Assembly: GCA_018907035.1 (NCBI GenBank) | Contig: JACCIC010000029.1 | Coordinates: 3,350,501 to 3,414,500 of the forward strand | Direction of reading: 5' to 3' | Length of the DNA: 64,000 nucleotides | Source of the DNA: Sycobia sp. Sy_11 | Taxonomy: Eukaryota > Arthropoda > Insecta > Hymenoptera > Epichrysomallidae | Shown here: positions 11,291 through 22,353 of the stretch, one piece after another | Layout of the letters: each line of letters opens with the position of its first letter | Position numbering within the stretch: the first letter of the stretch is position 1 | Notes under the pieces: generated by a model | Database searches by the model: none | Told to the model about the DNA's origin: nothing | What the model saw: the letters and a program-made list of their open reading frames with translations, nothing else | Program-made: the position numbers and the translations under genes

Positions 11291-12084
11291 AAATGAAAAA
11301 AAAAACAATGAATGTTAATTATTTTTTACGTGTACGAATGTCTAGAATATTACGCGGTAGCACGCGTTGTGAAATTCAGGCAAACTCGGCGTACTTCTAA
11401 GGAAGTATGAGCAAGTAACTGTATATATGAATCATATTTCATCAGCAGCATTATTCAACTGGCAATTACCGAATCGGATAAAATTGAACATTCAGATTCC
11501 CGATGGAAATATATCTGATGATAAATAAGAGATGAAAAGTTGCTCTTCCGCTGTCGGAGTCGAACGATATTTTCAGAGATGAACGTCAATTCCTTCTCTT
11601 TCAAAAATCGACTTTTTGTCACCTGTGCTATATTAAATATCCATCCGACGATTTTATATACCGAATTCGATGGAATTCATCAGTGAGCATATCGACGACC
11701 CAAGAACGTTGGGCACGTATTTTTTTTATTTGTTCGTCACAGAGATCCGAACCATTCTAAGAAATATTTGGAAAAATGATGGCATTTTCGATTAGATCAA
11801 TCTTTGAAAGGTATGATAGAAAAAAGAGGAACTTGGTTAGGTTCACTCCGTCCTTTATAATTATAATAGACATTAATACAGCGGAACTAATTAATTGTCT
11901 CTATTGTTCTATCATATAATACAAGATTAATATTACATTGAACGAAGTGTAAAGGGAATCTTTAACTGATGTGCGATCTTGCAAATCTGAACATATTCCT
12001 TTTCACATATTCTCAGTATTAATACAGAAAATTATTATAAAAATTCTAAAATAATATTTATATTGTCTAAATTTTTTTGTCCAC

Positions 12085-12085
<1 letters not shown>
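11291..12085. other. AT-rich non-coding stretch
   Basis: Nothing recognised on either strand. Confidence 0.55.

Positions 12086-12134
<49 letters not shown>
12086..12134. repeat. (TA)n microsatellite
   Basis: TA array of about 49 nt. Confidence 0.95.
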
Positions 12135-12136
<2 letters not shown>

Positions 12137-12545
12137 TAAAACGCTCGTATATAAGTAGTAGTTACATGTTTGTATATGTCAAAAATTATATTACAGTATT
12201 TACGTATTTGGCGGTGAGTGCATATTGAACTGAAAATATTAAATTAAATAATAAACTTGATATTATTAGTCTGAAACCAGATTCAGAGAATTTTACGACC
12301 CTTTTATTACATTCCATTTACAATTTTTTCCAATTAAACAAAAGAATTTCATTACAGTTATATTAATTAACATTTTAAACGTGAATAATTTATTTGTGCA
12401 TATTTTATTTCTATGTATATGTTACATGCTTTAAATGAGTAATATTTTCAGCGTATTATAAATGTGGGAGATTAATAATGAACCTCTGTAATTTTCACTG
12501 GCGATTCAATAATATTACAACGCTCACCCCCTCCCCCCTCTCTCT

Positions 12546-12548
<3 letters not shown>
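12135..12548. other. AT-rich non-coding stretch
   Basis: Nothing recognised. It ends in a short C/T-rich run. Confidence 0.55.

Positions 12549-12587
<39 letters not shown>
12549..12587. repeat. (TA)n microsatellite after CT-rich run
   Basis: About 39 nt of TA directly after a CCTCTCTCTCTT run, making a compound CT-TA array. Confidence 0.9.
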
Positions 12588-12590
<3 letters not shown>

Positions 12591-13056
12591 AAAATCCTGA
12601 TATCGTATATAAATTAAAATTTCCCTTCCACCCGATGACGCTCTTGCTCGCTAATCAGAATTTTAAATTGAACATAAATTATGCGAAATTATACGAAGCG
12701 CACTACATAAATTATCATCAGGGTGCCAAAAATCTGGTTCGGATGAAAATGCTCGCTGGTATATACAAGGACGATGGCGACGAAAAATCAAACCCTCCCG
12801 TCCCGAGAATCGGAGCGGCGAAAAAAAAAGAGAGAGAAAAAGATATAATTCAGTTCCTCCCTTTTTACTGCGAATTAAAGGGCGAGAAGTCCCTTAAACC
12901 GCGGCCCGGGGCGGCAAAGGGGATAATTTAACGCGTCCTCGCGTCCGCGCGTATAATTTCCAATTCAATTTATGTCGCTTCCCCTATCTCGCCTCTCCTG
13001 CTCTTTCCGCGAGATTACCGATGATTCGTCGGCTCTCCCTGTCTGTCTCTCTCTCA

Positions 13057-13063
<7 letters not shown>

Positions 13064-13105
<42 letters not shown>
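13064..13105. repeat. (TC)n microsatellite
   Basis: TC array of about 42 nt. Imperfect CT-rich sequence extends it on both sides (about 13030-13140). It lies 100 nt upstream of the promoter-like TATA box. Confidence 0.95.
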
Positions 13106-13110
<5 letters not shown>

Positions 13111-13149
13111 CCTGTCTCCCTTTCCCTATCTATCTTTCTACGAGCGACG

Positions 13150-13460
13150 GCTTTTAATATTGTATCATCTCGCGCGTCTCGAGCGCGGGCCGCGACCGCC
13201 GATCGTATAAAAAATGCAGCGCGGCGTCGCAGCGTCCCGGGCGCGCCTCGGCGAGCTAGACGCGAATTAGAACCGCCAGCCCACCGCCCACGGAAAATTT
13301 TCGACGGCGGTCGTGAGCCGCGTGCGCGCGCGTCTTCCGCGAGAGCCTCGCCGAGCTGAAAGGTGGCGGGACTACGCGGAAAGCCGTGCGGAGGGGGGGG
13401 GCGGTAATGCCGTTCAATCGGAGCGCGGACGCGTGGCGCCGAAGAAGGTAAGACGCGGAA
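13150..13460 (+). promoter_or_regulatory. CpG-rich island with TATA box, possible first exon and splice donor
   Basis: This is one of the most CG-dense blocks in the window. TATAAAAAA lies at 13206-13214. A start codon at 13407 opens a frame beginning MPFNRSADAWRR that runs 41 nt to a consensus donor, AAG|GTAAGA (intron side 13448-13453). The upstream (TC)n tract would sit in the promoter. No downstream exon could be recognised, so this may be a real 5' exon of a gene extending beyond view or a chance arrangement in a CpG island. Confidence 0.3.
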
Positions 13461-13619
13461 AATCCGTTGTGCGGGGATCATCGGTGCCACGGGTAGCGAC
13501 GAGCTATTTGGCGAGGAAGTGCGAGGGGGATGTGTTTCAAATATTTCGAACCGTGCACCGATCGAGCTTTTATATACGAATGCGTTTCATATAATCATCT
13601 GATCTCATCACTTACTTTT

Positions 13620-14556
13620 CAACCATATAGAAGAAAAGGGCATTCCTCTGGGGCTCCTTTTGCCCGCTGTCTACAATAATAATTACATGTATTAAGTTTA
13701 AGAAACAAATTAAACGGAGAGTAGGCACAGTATACACTTCATTCAGGCTTTTTGTTAAAAAAGTTATTGAAGCATTTACATTTAAGATGCGTTTGTATTA
13801 AATTTTCATCAGAATTTGAAAATATAATACATCATGTATTATAGTAAATACTTTGAATTTTTTATGAATACAAGTTATAAACTTATATATATAAAAAATT
13901 AAGAAAAAAAAATCTGCACGTATATATAAATACTTCATAAACTTGTTTTGAATTTTACGTTTTTTTTAACAATGTATATTTAGTTCAATATTTTTTTTTT
14001 GTTAAATTATAGTTTACGTATAAAACTACAGTAATTTGTAAAAACAAAAGTTTGAACTCTAACCTAAACATTACGATATTAAAATATGTAAAAATAACAT
14101 GAAAATTTTGTTTGATAATATAATTGAGAACTAATATTAATTTGGTACAAGTTTTATTTATACAGATAATTATTTTGAATGTAATGGAATGTTTCCAAAT
14201 AGCTTTGTAAAATAATCGTTAAAAATAATTTGAAATAATTCTGTTTCAAAATCGTTCATTTTTCGCGATTGTATGATTCATTGGAGTGTAAATTTTCATC
14301 GGCATCTTTATGACTGCTGCATGATTATGAGGAGGTGGGAATGCTCCTTCCTCAACATTCTAATATATATTCATATTTATGACCATGATCAAGTTATAAA
14401 CAGTTATACGGAACGCGAAAAAAATGTTTACTGTCTCAGCATACTGACTCGAGCTATACGTATAATGACAGTAACGAAATTTTAGTGACCAAAGTCGTTA
14501 CAAATTTTACCATGACGATAAGGCACAGCTTATGTAAACGTGTATACATACATACA

Positions 14557-14562
<6 letters not shown>
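13620..14562. other. AT-rich non-coding stretch
   Basis: Strongly AT-rich with poly-A and poly-T runs and no recognised motif. Confidence 0.6.

Positions 14563-14614
<52 letters not shown>
14563..14614. repeat. (TA)n microsatellite
   Basis: TA array of about 52 nt, preceded by ACAT/TGTA imperfect units. Confidence 0.95.
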
Positions 14615-14618
<4 letters not shown>

Positions 14619-14772
14619 TAGAAGCGCGAGACGTCAACTTTGCCAACAACCGAATATTTATGTACATAAGCGCGCGCGCGACTTTGGGACGGATTTACGT
14701 TACAGTTATGCGGAACTCGTGCCCGCGCCGTTACACGAGTAATTCGCAATAAAGCTCTTGCTAAACTCTATC

Positions 14773-14776
<4 letters not shown>

Positions 14777-14828
<52 letters not shown>
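14777..14828. repeat. (TA)n microsatellite
   Basis: TA array of about 52 nt, followed by ACATACATACAT. It is the second long array within 250 nt, separated from the first by a small GC-richer islet. Confidence 0.95.
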
Positions 14829-14832
<4 letters not shown>

Positions 14833-14839
14833 CATACAT

Positions 14840-16740
14840 ACACGAAACTTTCGCATATTTGCGATGATTCCGTACTATATTCGCTGTATACGTTCGTTAT
14901 AGAGACAAAACCCATACGATGAAAATGAAAATAGCTTGGAAATATAACTCGTATTCTAGGTTGTTTAATTCATTCTAACAATTGCCTTGTTGTTACCAGA
15001 TAAACTAAATACGATAATTCAAAGATCTTTCTGACTTTGAACTTCAGTAAATTTTTTCGTATGTTAAGGGGATGTCGGAGTAAAAATTGATAATCAAAAT
15101 ACGATGAATATTGATAAGCTAGGTAGTTGACATCAAGAGAATTACTATACAATGCCATTCTTAAATAATCATTAATAGTGTTTCGCTTAAAATTTCTCTG
15201 TCAATTCTGAGTCAGGACGTGAAACGTTCTTAATATTTCTGAAACTACATTATTAAATTTTAGAAAATGGATGGATGAAAGCAAAATAAATAATCTTATT
15301 TTCAGAAAAATGAAGGGGAAACCTTGTATACATTGTCATCTGTAGGTATCTCATAGCTGTGGCAAAACCAGACCTAGCTAGGGTTGAGTGTACAGAAAAT
15401 CAGAGGTGAAAACCGATGAAAAAATTTTTTGGATACAGAATATAATACTAAACTGTAAACTCCTGAAATAAATTGTACCAGGATATTGGATTTTTTTGAA
15501 GTTTTGATTGTCGGTAAAGAAGAAAATTATGGAATTGCGGAAATTACAAATCATTAGAATTTTAAGATACACAAAATCAAAGATAAACGTTTAGAAGAAG
15601 GATTTAATAGTTTAATTTAAGATTTAAAAACGAGAACGATGCTTTTTGCGTATTATTACCAAGAATTTCGGAATTTATTAAAATGAAAAGATTCAAAGCT
15701 TCTGATATTTATTTGGAAAAATTCATGGCTACGAGGGGGGGAAGGGTGGCGATTATACAAATATACTAGATATAGAAAACTGTTGAAATAACGTCCCTGC
15801 TTGCATGAGCTTTTCTAAAATATAATGGAAACTAAATAATGGATCAGCCCACAAGATGAAATATAATTATCTTAATGGAAAGGTATTGCTTACTATGCTC
15901 AAGTATACGTGATTATAAATTAGACGTATCGAGTGTTATGCATTCGTTAACAGTACAAATAGAAAGGAAAATTAATACAATTTAATAAAAAAAAATATCA
16001 TTTAACAGTATTTATTATGAGCTTAGGTATCTGATGCTTCATTTTAATGAAAAAGAGGGGAATACATTTATTTTTATATTTAACTTTCATACATTTAATG
16101 CCTTCGCCGCTTTACGCCCTGTACAACGCTTACCTGCTTCGCTTGCGTGTATCAAAATGCCTTCTTTTTTTTTAACAATGCAACGTATGCAGGACGAGCG
16201 TTGAAATTATTAAATTTGCGGGTCCCGTTTAAAACAATACTACATTGCGAAAAAAAATGCGTGAATTGGATAGTTCTCCCATGATAAAATAGCGAGTGCG
16301 CACACGTACATATCATTCCATTGTTTTTCTCAACTAACCGTGCGAAATTTGCCCTTACATTTATTTGTTAGAGTGCGAGAAACGGATGACGTGCAAAGCA
16401 ATCATTTTGTGCACCAAATAAAGTGCGAGCCTAAATGGGATAATAAACTGCCCTATACATGTACTTTAAATAGTTTGTATGTAAAAAGCCAAACTCCACT
16501 AATCCACTAACTCATAGTTTAGAAATTAGTGAATTTTAACGCGAGCACAGAAATTCTAATTATTTGACTCGCGAGTCAAATGGGGTAAAAATCGGCTTGT
16601 GGTGCGTGTAATGGACCAACGATTTAATCTCAACGACGTGAAATGAAATCTAGCTACGTTACGAATATTAGACTTTTAAATTTCAATCGGGCGTAAAAAG
16701 TAAACCCGCTACTGCTCTCAATGCGTCACTTTGAAAATCA
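14840..16740. other. AT-rich non-coding stretch
   Basis: No gene, RNA or transposon motif recognised on either strand. Confidence 0.55.
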
Positions 16741-17180
16741 ATCGGTTGTTCTCTAGTGTATTTCTACCTTCTGCAGCCCCCCCCCCCCGACGATATATAT
16801 ACAGAAAGACAAAAATCAAAAAGTCGACGGGAGAGAGGACGACGCGCCGGGACAAACTTTCATTTTCTCGTCGTATATAGAGCCCGACATGAAGGGATTA
16901 TACCCACGTCTTTTGCTAAGAGGTTTAGCCGAGCTAAAAGAGTGAAATAAGCCGCGCGAGCGGGGGGAGGGGGGAGGCGGTTGGCGACGCGCGGCAAAAT
17001 GAGCGGCGGAAAAGAAGTGTCGGGCTAATATTATATACGCTGAAAAGTTTAAAGGCAGCCGGGATTGCGGAGGTTGACGTGATTTCATCATCGTTAATAA
17101 TCGAGTAAAAGTATCATTAATTTTTTATGACAGTCTCGCGCGCCTCGTCTGCCCCGCCGCAATGCGGAAACTTCGAATCA
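16741..17180. other. GC-richer patch with C12 run
   Basis: It starts with a run of 12 C (16777-16788) and is CG-dense at about 16950-17020 and 17130-17165. Open frames here have purine-rich low-complexity translations and no recognised domain. Confidence 0.45.
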
Positions 17181-18608
17181 TCGATAGCGTATAACTTATT
17201 AAATTTGAAAATAGAATAAGGATTTAATGCGGCTCTTGCGCGTAAGTCGCTTCTGCATTCGATTGGGCATGCGAACTAATGGCTTAAAAAAAAAACTAAA
17301 AAAAGAAAAGAAAATAAAATGTCGTATTAAATTTAAAAAGTGGAAATTGTGTATTTTTATCAACTCTTTCTCTAACAGCAAAAAATCATTACTTTACGTT
17401 TACGTTGCAATTAATATTTTATGAGCTTTGGAGAAAAAAATCTATGGGCGGTGTGTAATTTATTTGTATTTTTTTTTATTTATTCTGTGTCTAACATTTT
17501 AACCCTAGAAGTTTTATATTTTTTAACATTGGCAATAATTATGTGTATATTTGGATGACGAATAATTTTAATGAAAAGTAATATGAATTAATAATATTTC
17601 TATGGATATGGATATTTTCGAGTCGACAAAAGCTGTTTGAATTTCATATATACATGCATTTTTCGCATATTTTCTCTTTCCCCAAAGTTCTTCCTTTGTC
17701 ATGGATTCGTTCCATATTAATCCAAAATGATGGAGATCTTTAAGAACAACATTTACAAAATTAACGACCGAATTAACGATGTATAAGACCAGAAATTTAT
17801 ATTCAACAAATTATTAACTTTGAATCTTATGTAAGAGGACTCATATGCTTGAAAATCCAGCTGCATAATGGAGTAGAATTAAATTACATTCAATATGTAG
17901 TTTATTGCTTTATCGTAAATGAAGGATTTTTTTTATTTACGATCGATTTAGCAATTAATTTATGACATTTTTGAATAAATGGCGCAAGTACTGTCAATTT
18001 TTATGAGTAGAAATCCAGTATATAGATAGACGTAATTTTTAACTTAAAGTAATCGTTGAAATCGTGGGTCGAGGATTCTATTGAAATTAATTCACTTTTT
18101 ATTCACTTGATACGTAAATACACGATATCTGACGCAGGTAATTCTAAGGCTAAATATTTTCTTTATTATCCAGTTTCATGCCATTCTTATAGAACTACAT
18201 ATTTTCTCTCAGTGGCAGGCGACTCCATTCATTCATTGTCATATATTCTTGCTTGTAGTACGATAATGCAGATCCGTTGAATAAACGAATCATTCTACAT
18301 TAATACACTTTTTATTTAATAATTTTATTAGCAGAGTACGTATTTTAAAAAATATAATAAGATTTAAATAAACAATGATAAATTTGTAATAAAAATATTA
18401 ATTAAAAAATTATTATCAAAAATGATACTTGTTAATATTTTAGACATTGTTTTCATTTTAGCGAATGTATCTTGTATTATAGTAATATAAGAAGAGATAA
18501 TTCAAAGATCTATAAAATTAATGGAATGCAGTGACACAATCTATTCCATTATAATATAATGAAATTTTTCGCACTAGAAATAGTTATTCGATTTTCAATG
18601 ATCATCTG

Positions 18609-18655
<47 letters not shown>

Positions 18656-19600
18656 CCTTCTATAAAACAATTATTTATACCTTTCTACAGTATCATATTC
18701 ACATTTTTACACGCATAAGTCATTGCGCTTCTGTTTCTCTCTTTTTCCAAAACAATATCAAAATCGACAGAACTACAGAAAACTTTGTAAAAGACATTCA
18801 ACGCCGTTAGGTTGAAAAATGAGGTTATAAATGAAATTGTCGAAGGTAGTTAAAAAATGTTATTTTCACCTATAATTGTGGCACTTTTTCTGATCAAATT
18901 GTTCTATTGCTTATTCTAATGTCAAAATCTATTAGTTCATTTAGTAATAACAAGAAGGGATTAAAATGTTTACCTCTTGATATTTGAATAATAATCAAAA
19001 ATAGAGGTATCACCATTATTTACGAGAAAATTTAATACAAGATGAAAAAAGATACGTTATTTCGTACATAGAATGAGTAGAATCCCAGTTATATGATCGA
19101 AATTAATATTACAATATAATCTCATAATAGTTGATAATAAATTAAATAAGCAACTCGGCTGCAATTTGATTTAGTTAGATATTGAAATAATAATACGGGC
19201 TATGGAGGAAGAGCGATCAGAAATATCTACATACACCGGCGCGCACGTTCGCACACACATAGACACACACACACTATATAGACTACTCAAAATTGATATA
19301 TATTTTTCTTATTTTTTTCATTTTTTCTTTTCATCAATTTCTTTTAAATAAGTCATTGAATTGGAATAAGACAATGAAAAATAAAAGGGATGCCTCATAA
19401 TAGATGCATAAATATACTCGAATTTTGGATGTAATTCGGTAAAATGTTTCATGAAGATGATGAAAGAAATGAAAAGGAGAGGAGATTAATTTGAACGGAG
19501 ACAAGATTAATTTGTAGGAATTTTTATTTTGACTATTTCAAAAAGATTTTCATTGATTACTTTTTGAATTTTCTTGAAATCAATTTGTAAGAATATTACT
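17181..19600. other. AT-rich non-coding stretch
   Basis: No recognised feature apart from the (TA)n array at 18612-18652. A short imperfect CA-type run lies near 19253-19275. Confidence 0.55.
18612..18652. repeat. (TA)n microsatellite
   Basis: TA array of about 41 nt. Confidence 0.95.
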
Positions 19601-19734
19601 TGATCAAACTCAAGATTCTAAATAAAAGCTTTATTTCTCTTAAAATTTACGGAAATCTTTACAGGTTTACTGAAGCTATACAATACATATTTACATCAAT
19701 TTTCTATATTGGTATGTTATTTGTATTTACATGA

Positions 19735-20230
19735 AAATGAAATGAAATTACATTTTTATACTGTGATTTCGAATACATTGAAAAAGATTAGAAGGTTTAC
19801 CAAACTTTTATATTTGATTTCGCGATTAGAGCCTCGATATTTATTGGAAATTGAATATTTATATTGCACAGATTTTTTAATAGTTCTTTTTGTGTTTTTT
19901 GCTTTTAATGGAATTGCCATATTACAACATTTGCATAAAAAATTGACCAAAATATTTTTCGCGAGACAAAAGATGCGGCAAGATCATAACGATTTGAATC
20001 CATTCTATTTATTGCGACTGAAATTTTACGCGACAAATTTTCACGCACCATCCATGATTGAAACGTATTCTCATGGAATAATTGAAAATTCCTTGAAATA
20101 ATATGAAAGTTCTTTTATTATTCACTTGATAAATAATTTCTTTTTCAGTTTCAAACTGTGCGCTTTCTTTTAACTTTACTTTTGAGCATATATAGGAACC
20201 TTTTTTGCGATTATGCGACATTTTCATTTT
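19735..20230 (-). pseudogene. C-terminal region of the LINE ORF
   Basis: A 72-codon minus-strand frame (20227-20009) includes MRIRFNHGW, which matches the RIRFNHG-type string after RNase H in insect elements of this kind. It is followed, after a frame change, by NRMDSN and by NINIQFPINIEALIA (about 19830-19875) near the end. The usual cysteines of the terminal finger are not recognisable. Confidence 0.65.
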
Positions 20231-20329
20231 CCACCATATATATGTTTCGGGATCTTGTACAATTTCAAGTTTTTTTTGACAGTAAGCTAAATTGTAGAAA
20301 CTTTTGTTTACTGTAATTTCGTACAGATC

Positions 20330-20595
20330 TATTATTCACAGATTTATAATCCGACCTGAAGGAGTGCAAGCTTTGAAGAGCGCTTTTTGAGTCAGATAGA
20401 ATAAAAAAAATTATAATTAATATTATTGAGGACTACGTGAGGAGCATTATTAATCGCGACGTATTTCGATGTAACTACCAAAGCTTCCTTATGTAAACTT
20501 TTTTGAACGCAAATATTTAATTGCAGACATATACAGGATGAACCGACCTATTGAGATTTTGCTGTTTTACTTTCGTTTGTATATATCATATATGT
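20330..20595 (-). pseudogene. RNase H domain fragment of the LINE
   Basis: Minus strand: YTNESK at the start matches the YTDGSK-type first motif with the Asp changed to Asn. HKEALVV lies where the catalytic Glu helix is expected. FFILSDSKSALQSLHSF (about 20360-20410) matches the SDS-A-L motif with its Asp kept. One stop and one slip in a poly-T run interrupt it. RNase H next to the reverse transcriptase places the element among RNase H-bearing LINE clades. Confidence 0.75.
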
Positions 20596-20949
20596 CTCTC
20601 TGTCGCAGAAATATTGTCCTAAGACTAGATTCACATTGTTAGCTTGTAATAGTTTTATGTTGATATCATTTTAAGTTGTCATCGCTTTATATTCATAGTT
20701 ACGTTAACAAATATTTGGCAATAGATATTCGAGTTAAGATTCATTATAGAACTTATACACTGATTGTTAAGAAATTTTTAACAATAATTATTGTTACATG
20801 GGTTTTTTCGTACATGCTCTTAATATTTTATGTAGTATGAATTAGCGATTAAACCTGACAGTGTTTTACTTAAATGACTTTCGTCAAGATATTTTTACCT
20901 ATCTTTTGCACGCAGTAGTTTTGATTTGCACTTTTGCACGCAGTAAATT

Positions 20950-21795
20950 TTTCCCTTTACAGTGGTAAGCAAACGAGCCATATTTAATGACTGATCGAAC
21001 TTAACTTTTATATATACATTATAATAAGAGATCTGAGAAAAATGTGCAACATCCAATTTTTAGAATTTATAGCTCTATCATGAATTTGTTATTAACGGTT
21101 TCGATATCAGGAGTCAATTTTTAATCAAATATAATTCCGAGAAAACGATTTTAATTTTGAATTTTTATAGTGAATTATCGAGTTTAACGTCTGTATTTCT
21201 GAGTGTTACGTCTTTATTATTGAAATGCAATGGTACAGTTTTTGCAGGAGACAAGCTGATGCCTAAAACTTGTCAATCTATGACATTTTCGAGCAATCTT
21301 ATTCCTTTTTCGGTGAATTTACATTTTGCATGAAGCGCAACATCATCTTCAAACTGTCAGAGACATAAGCTTTTTAAAATGTTCTTTGTTATGTTTAAAA
21401 TCTGGATTAAGAAAAGTAACCCCTACATCGGTGACTCCCTTATAGGTATATGTGTACTCGTCTCCCGTGATGTCCGTCTGTAGCGGTCCTTTGTAATTTC
21501 TAATTTTTCAGAGCAGCATATATCCACTAATCTGTCCAATAAAACGTCAATATTCACATTATCAAACGCCGTTTCTATATATAGAAAAGAATTAAGTTCA
21601 TTCTCAATTTTATGTCTGAAACTTACCATATTATCGTATCTAACTTTGTTACCGAATTTCGGATAATTCATTGGCCTCTATCCACCACTGTAATCGATTT
21701 TTAATGAAGCTATCCAATAATTTGCGCGGATGTTGGCGTTTTTGGTCCATGATTGACGCCGTAGGCTTTTTGAAATCGATAATCATTGATACATG
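20950..21795 (-). pseudogene. reverse transcriptase fragment of the LINE
   Basis: Minus-strand peptides in family order: RLQWWIEANEL (about 21662-21697), then PKFGNKVRYDNM, then motif A as AFDNVNIDVLLDRL (about 21525-21570). Next is TYKGV at the position of the usual KGxPQG box. Motif C follows as FEDDVALHAK (about 21325-21360) where FADD is expected, then LGISLSPAKTV and LTPDIETVNNKF. At least three frameshifts separate these blocks. The Ala-to-Glu change in FADD and loss of PQG suggest relaxed selection. Confidence 0.8.
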
Positions 21796-21905
21796 TATTC
21801 AAGATATAGATTATAAACAAACTTGGTTAAGATGTTTTTCTGCATTCTAGCCTACAAATCGCACCCTCACCGCATGATTCCGATTCTCATGTGAGAAAAT
21901 ACAGT

Positions 21906-22015
21906 CCTTACCTAGTACGGAAAGGCTCTTTTACGAGCCTCGTTATAACCCTCGGCTTCGGCTCGAGCCGCAAACCACTCGTTTCGTAAATAAACCCTTT
22001 CCCTACCCGGTAAAA
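21906..22015. repeat. 110-bp GC-rich fold-back block beside the LINE
   Basis: The block is bounded by a 20-nt imperfect inverted repeat: CCTTACCTAGTACGGAAAGG at 21906-21925 against CCTTTCCCTACCCGGTAAAA at 21996-22015, about 16 of 20 paired. Inside are AGGCTC/GAGCCT (21923-21928 and 21935-21940) and the palindrome GGCTCGAGCC (21960-21969). GC content is far above the flanks. It could be a tiny inverted-repeat element or a structured RNA gene. No family is recognised. Confidence 0.6.
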
Positions 22016-22019
22016 AAAT

Positions 22020-22075
22020 GTACTATTATGTTATTGGTTGTTTATTATTAAAAAGGTACTATTATGTTATTAGTT
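22020..22075 (+). repeat. direct repeat with 36-bp period
   Basis: GTACTATTATGTTATT occurs at 22020-22035 and 22056-22071, each followed by a GGTT/AGTT tail. It starts immediately right of the fold-back block. Confidence 0.85.
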
Positions 22076-22128
22076 CCGGGAAAATGTGCAATTAATTGTA
22101 ATTTACAATAATATTTGCTTACAGTGAC

Positions 22129-22353
22129 TTGTGTCAAAATATTGAAGCATTCGAGAATCTCTACACTTTCATAATCAATAATTACTTTTTTTTCACCATC
22201 CATGAATATTTTCTCTTCATTTCTATATTCAATTATTCAATAAGTCGCATATACGAATCACAAAGTGATTTTTTGGTACGAGAGCAATTACTGGATTTAC
22301 AAGAAGACTGTACTACACTAATTTCTTACGCCGTAAAGAGAATGAGAATGTGA
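22129..22353 (+). pseudogene. possible hAT transposase C-terminal trace
   Basis: The 75-codon frame ends with SDFLVREQLLDLQEDCTTL. This loosely resembles the segment of hAT-family transposases just before the dimerisation region, where a QEQLIDLQxD-like string is common. A pyrimidine-AG acceptor-like site (TTTGCTTACAG) precedes the frame. No other hAT block is visible and the rest is AT-driven hydrophobic sequence. Confidence 0.18.

Larger units (their letters stand above)
19615..21795 (-). mobile_element. 5'-truncated non-LTR retrotransposon (LINE) with RNase H
   Basis: Reading the minus strand from 21795 down to about 19700 gives, in order, a reverse transcriptase, an RNase H and a C-terminal region, in the order expected for the second ORF of RNase H-bearing non-LTR elements (I-like group). 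The frame switches many times and stops intervene, so it is dead. ORF1 and the endonuclease are absent, consistent with 5' truncation. An AATAAA on the minus strand near 19630 could mark the 3' UTR. The clade assignment is tentative. Antisense open frames on the plus strand (19709-20101) are shadows. Confidence 0.8.

Noticed and set aside
12984..13490. 168-codon minus-strand frame across the CpG island
   Set aside because: It consists of Arg/Glu repeats from the (TC)n tract and Arg/Ala/Pro-rich CpG translation. No domain is present, and it overlaps a better-motivated plus-strand promoter layout.
19709..20101. 130-codon plus-strand frame
   Set aside because: It is antisense to the LINE C-terminal region, which reads in family order on the minus strand.
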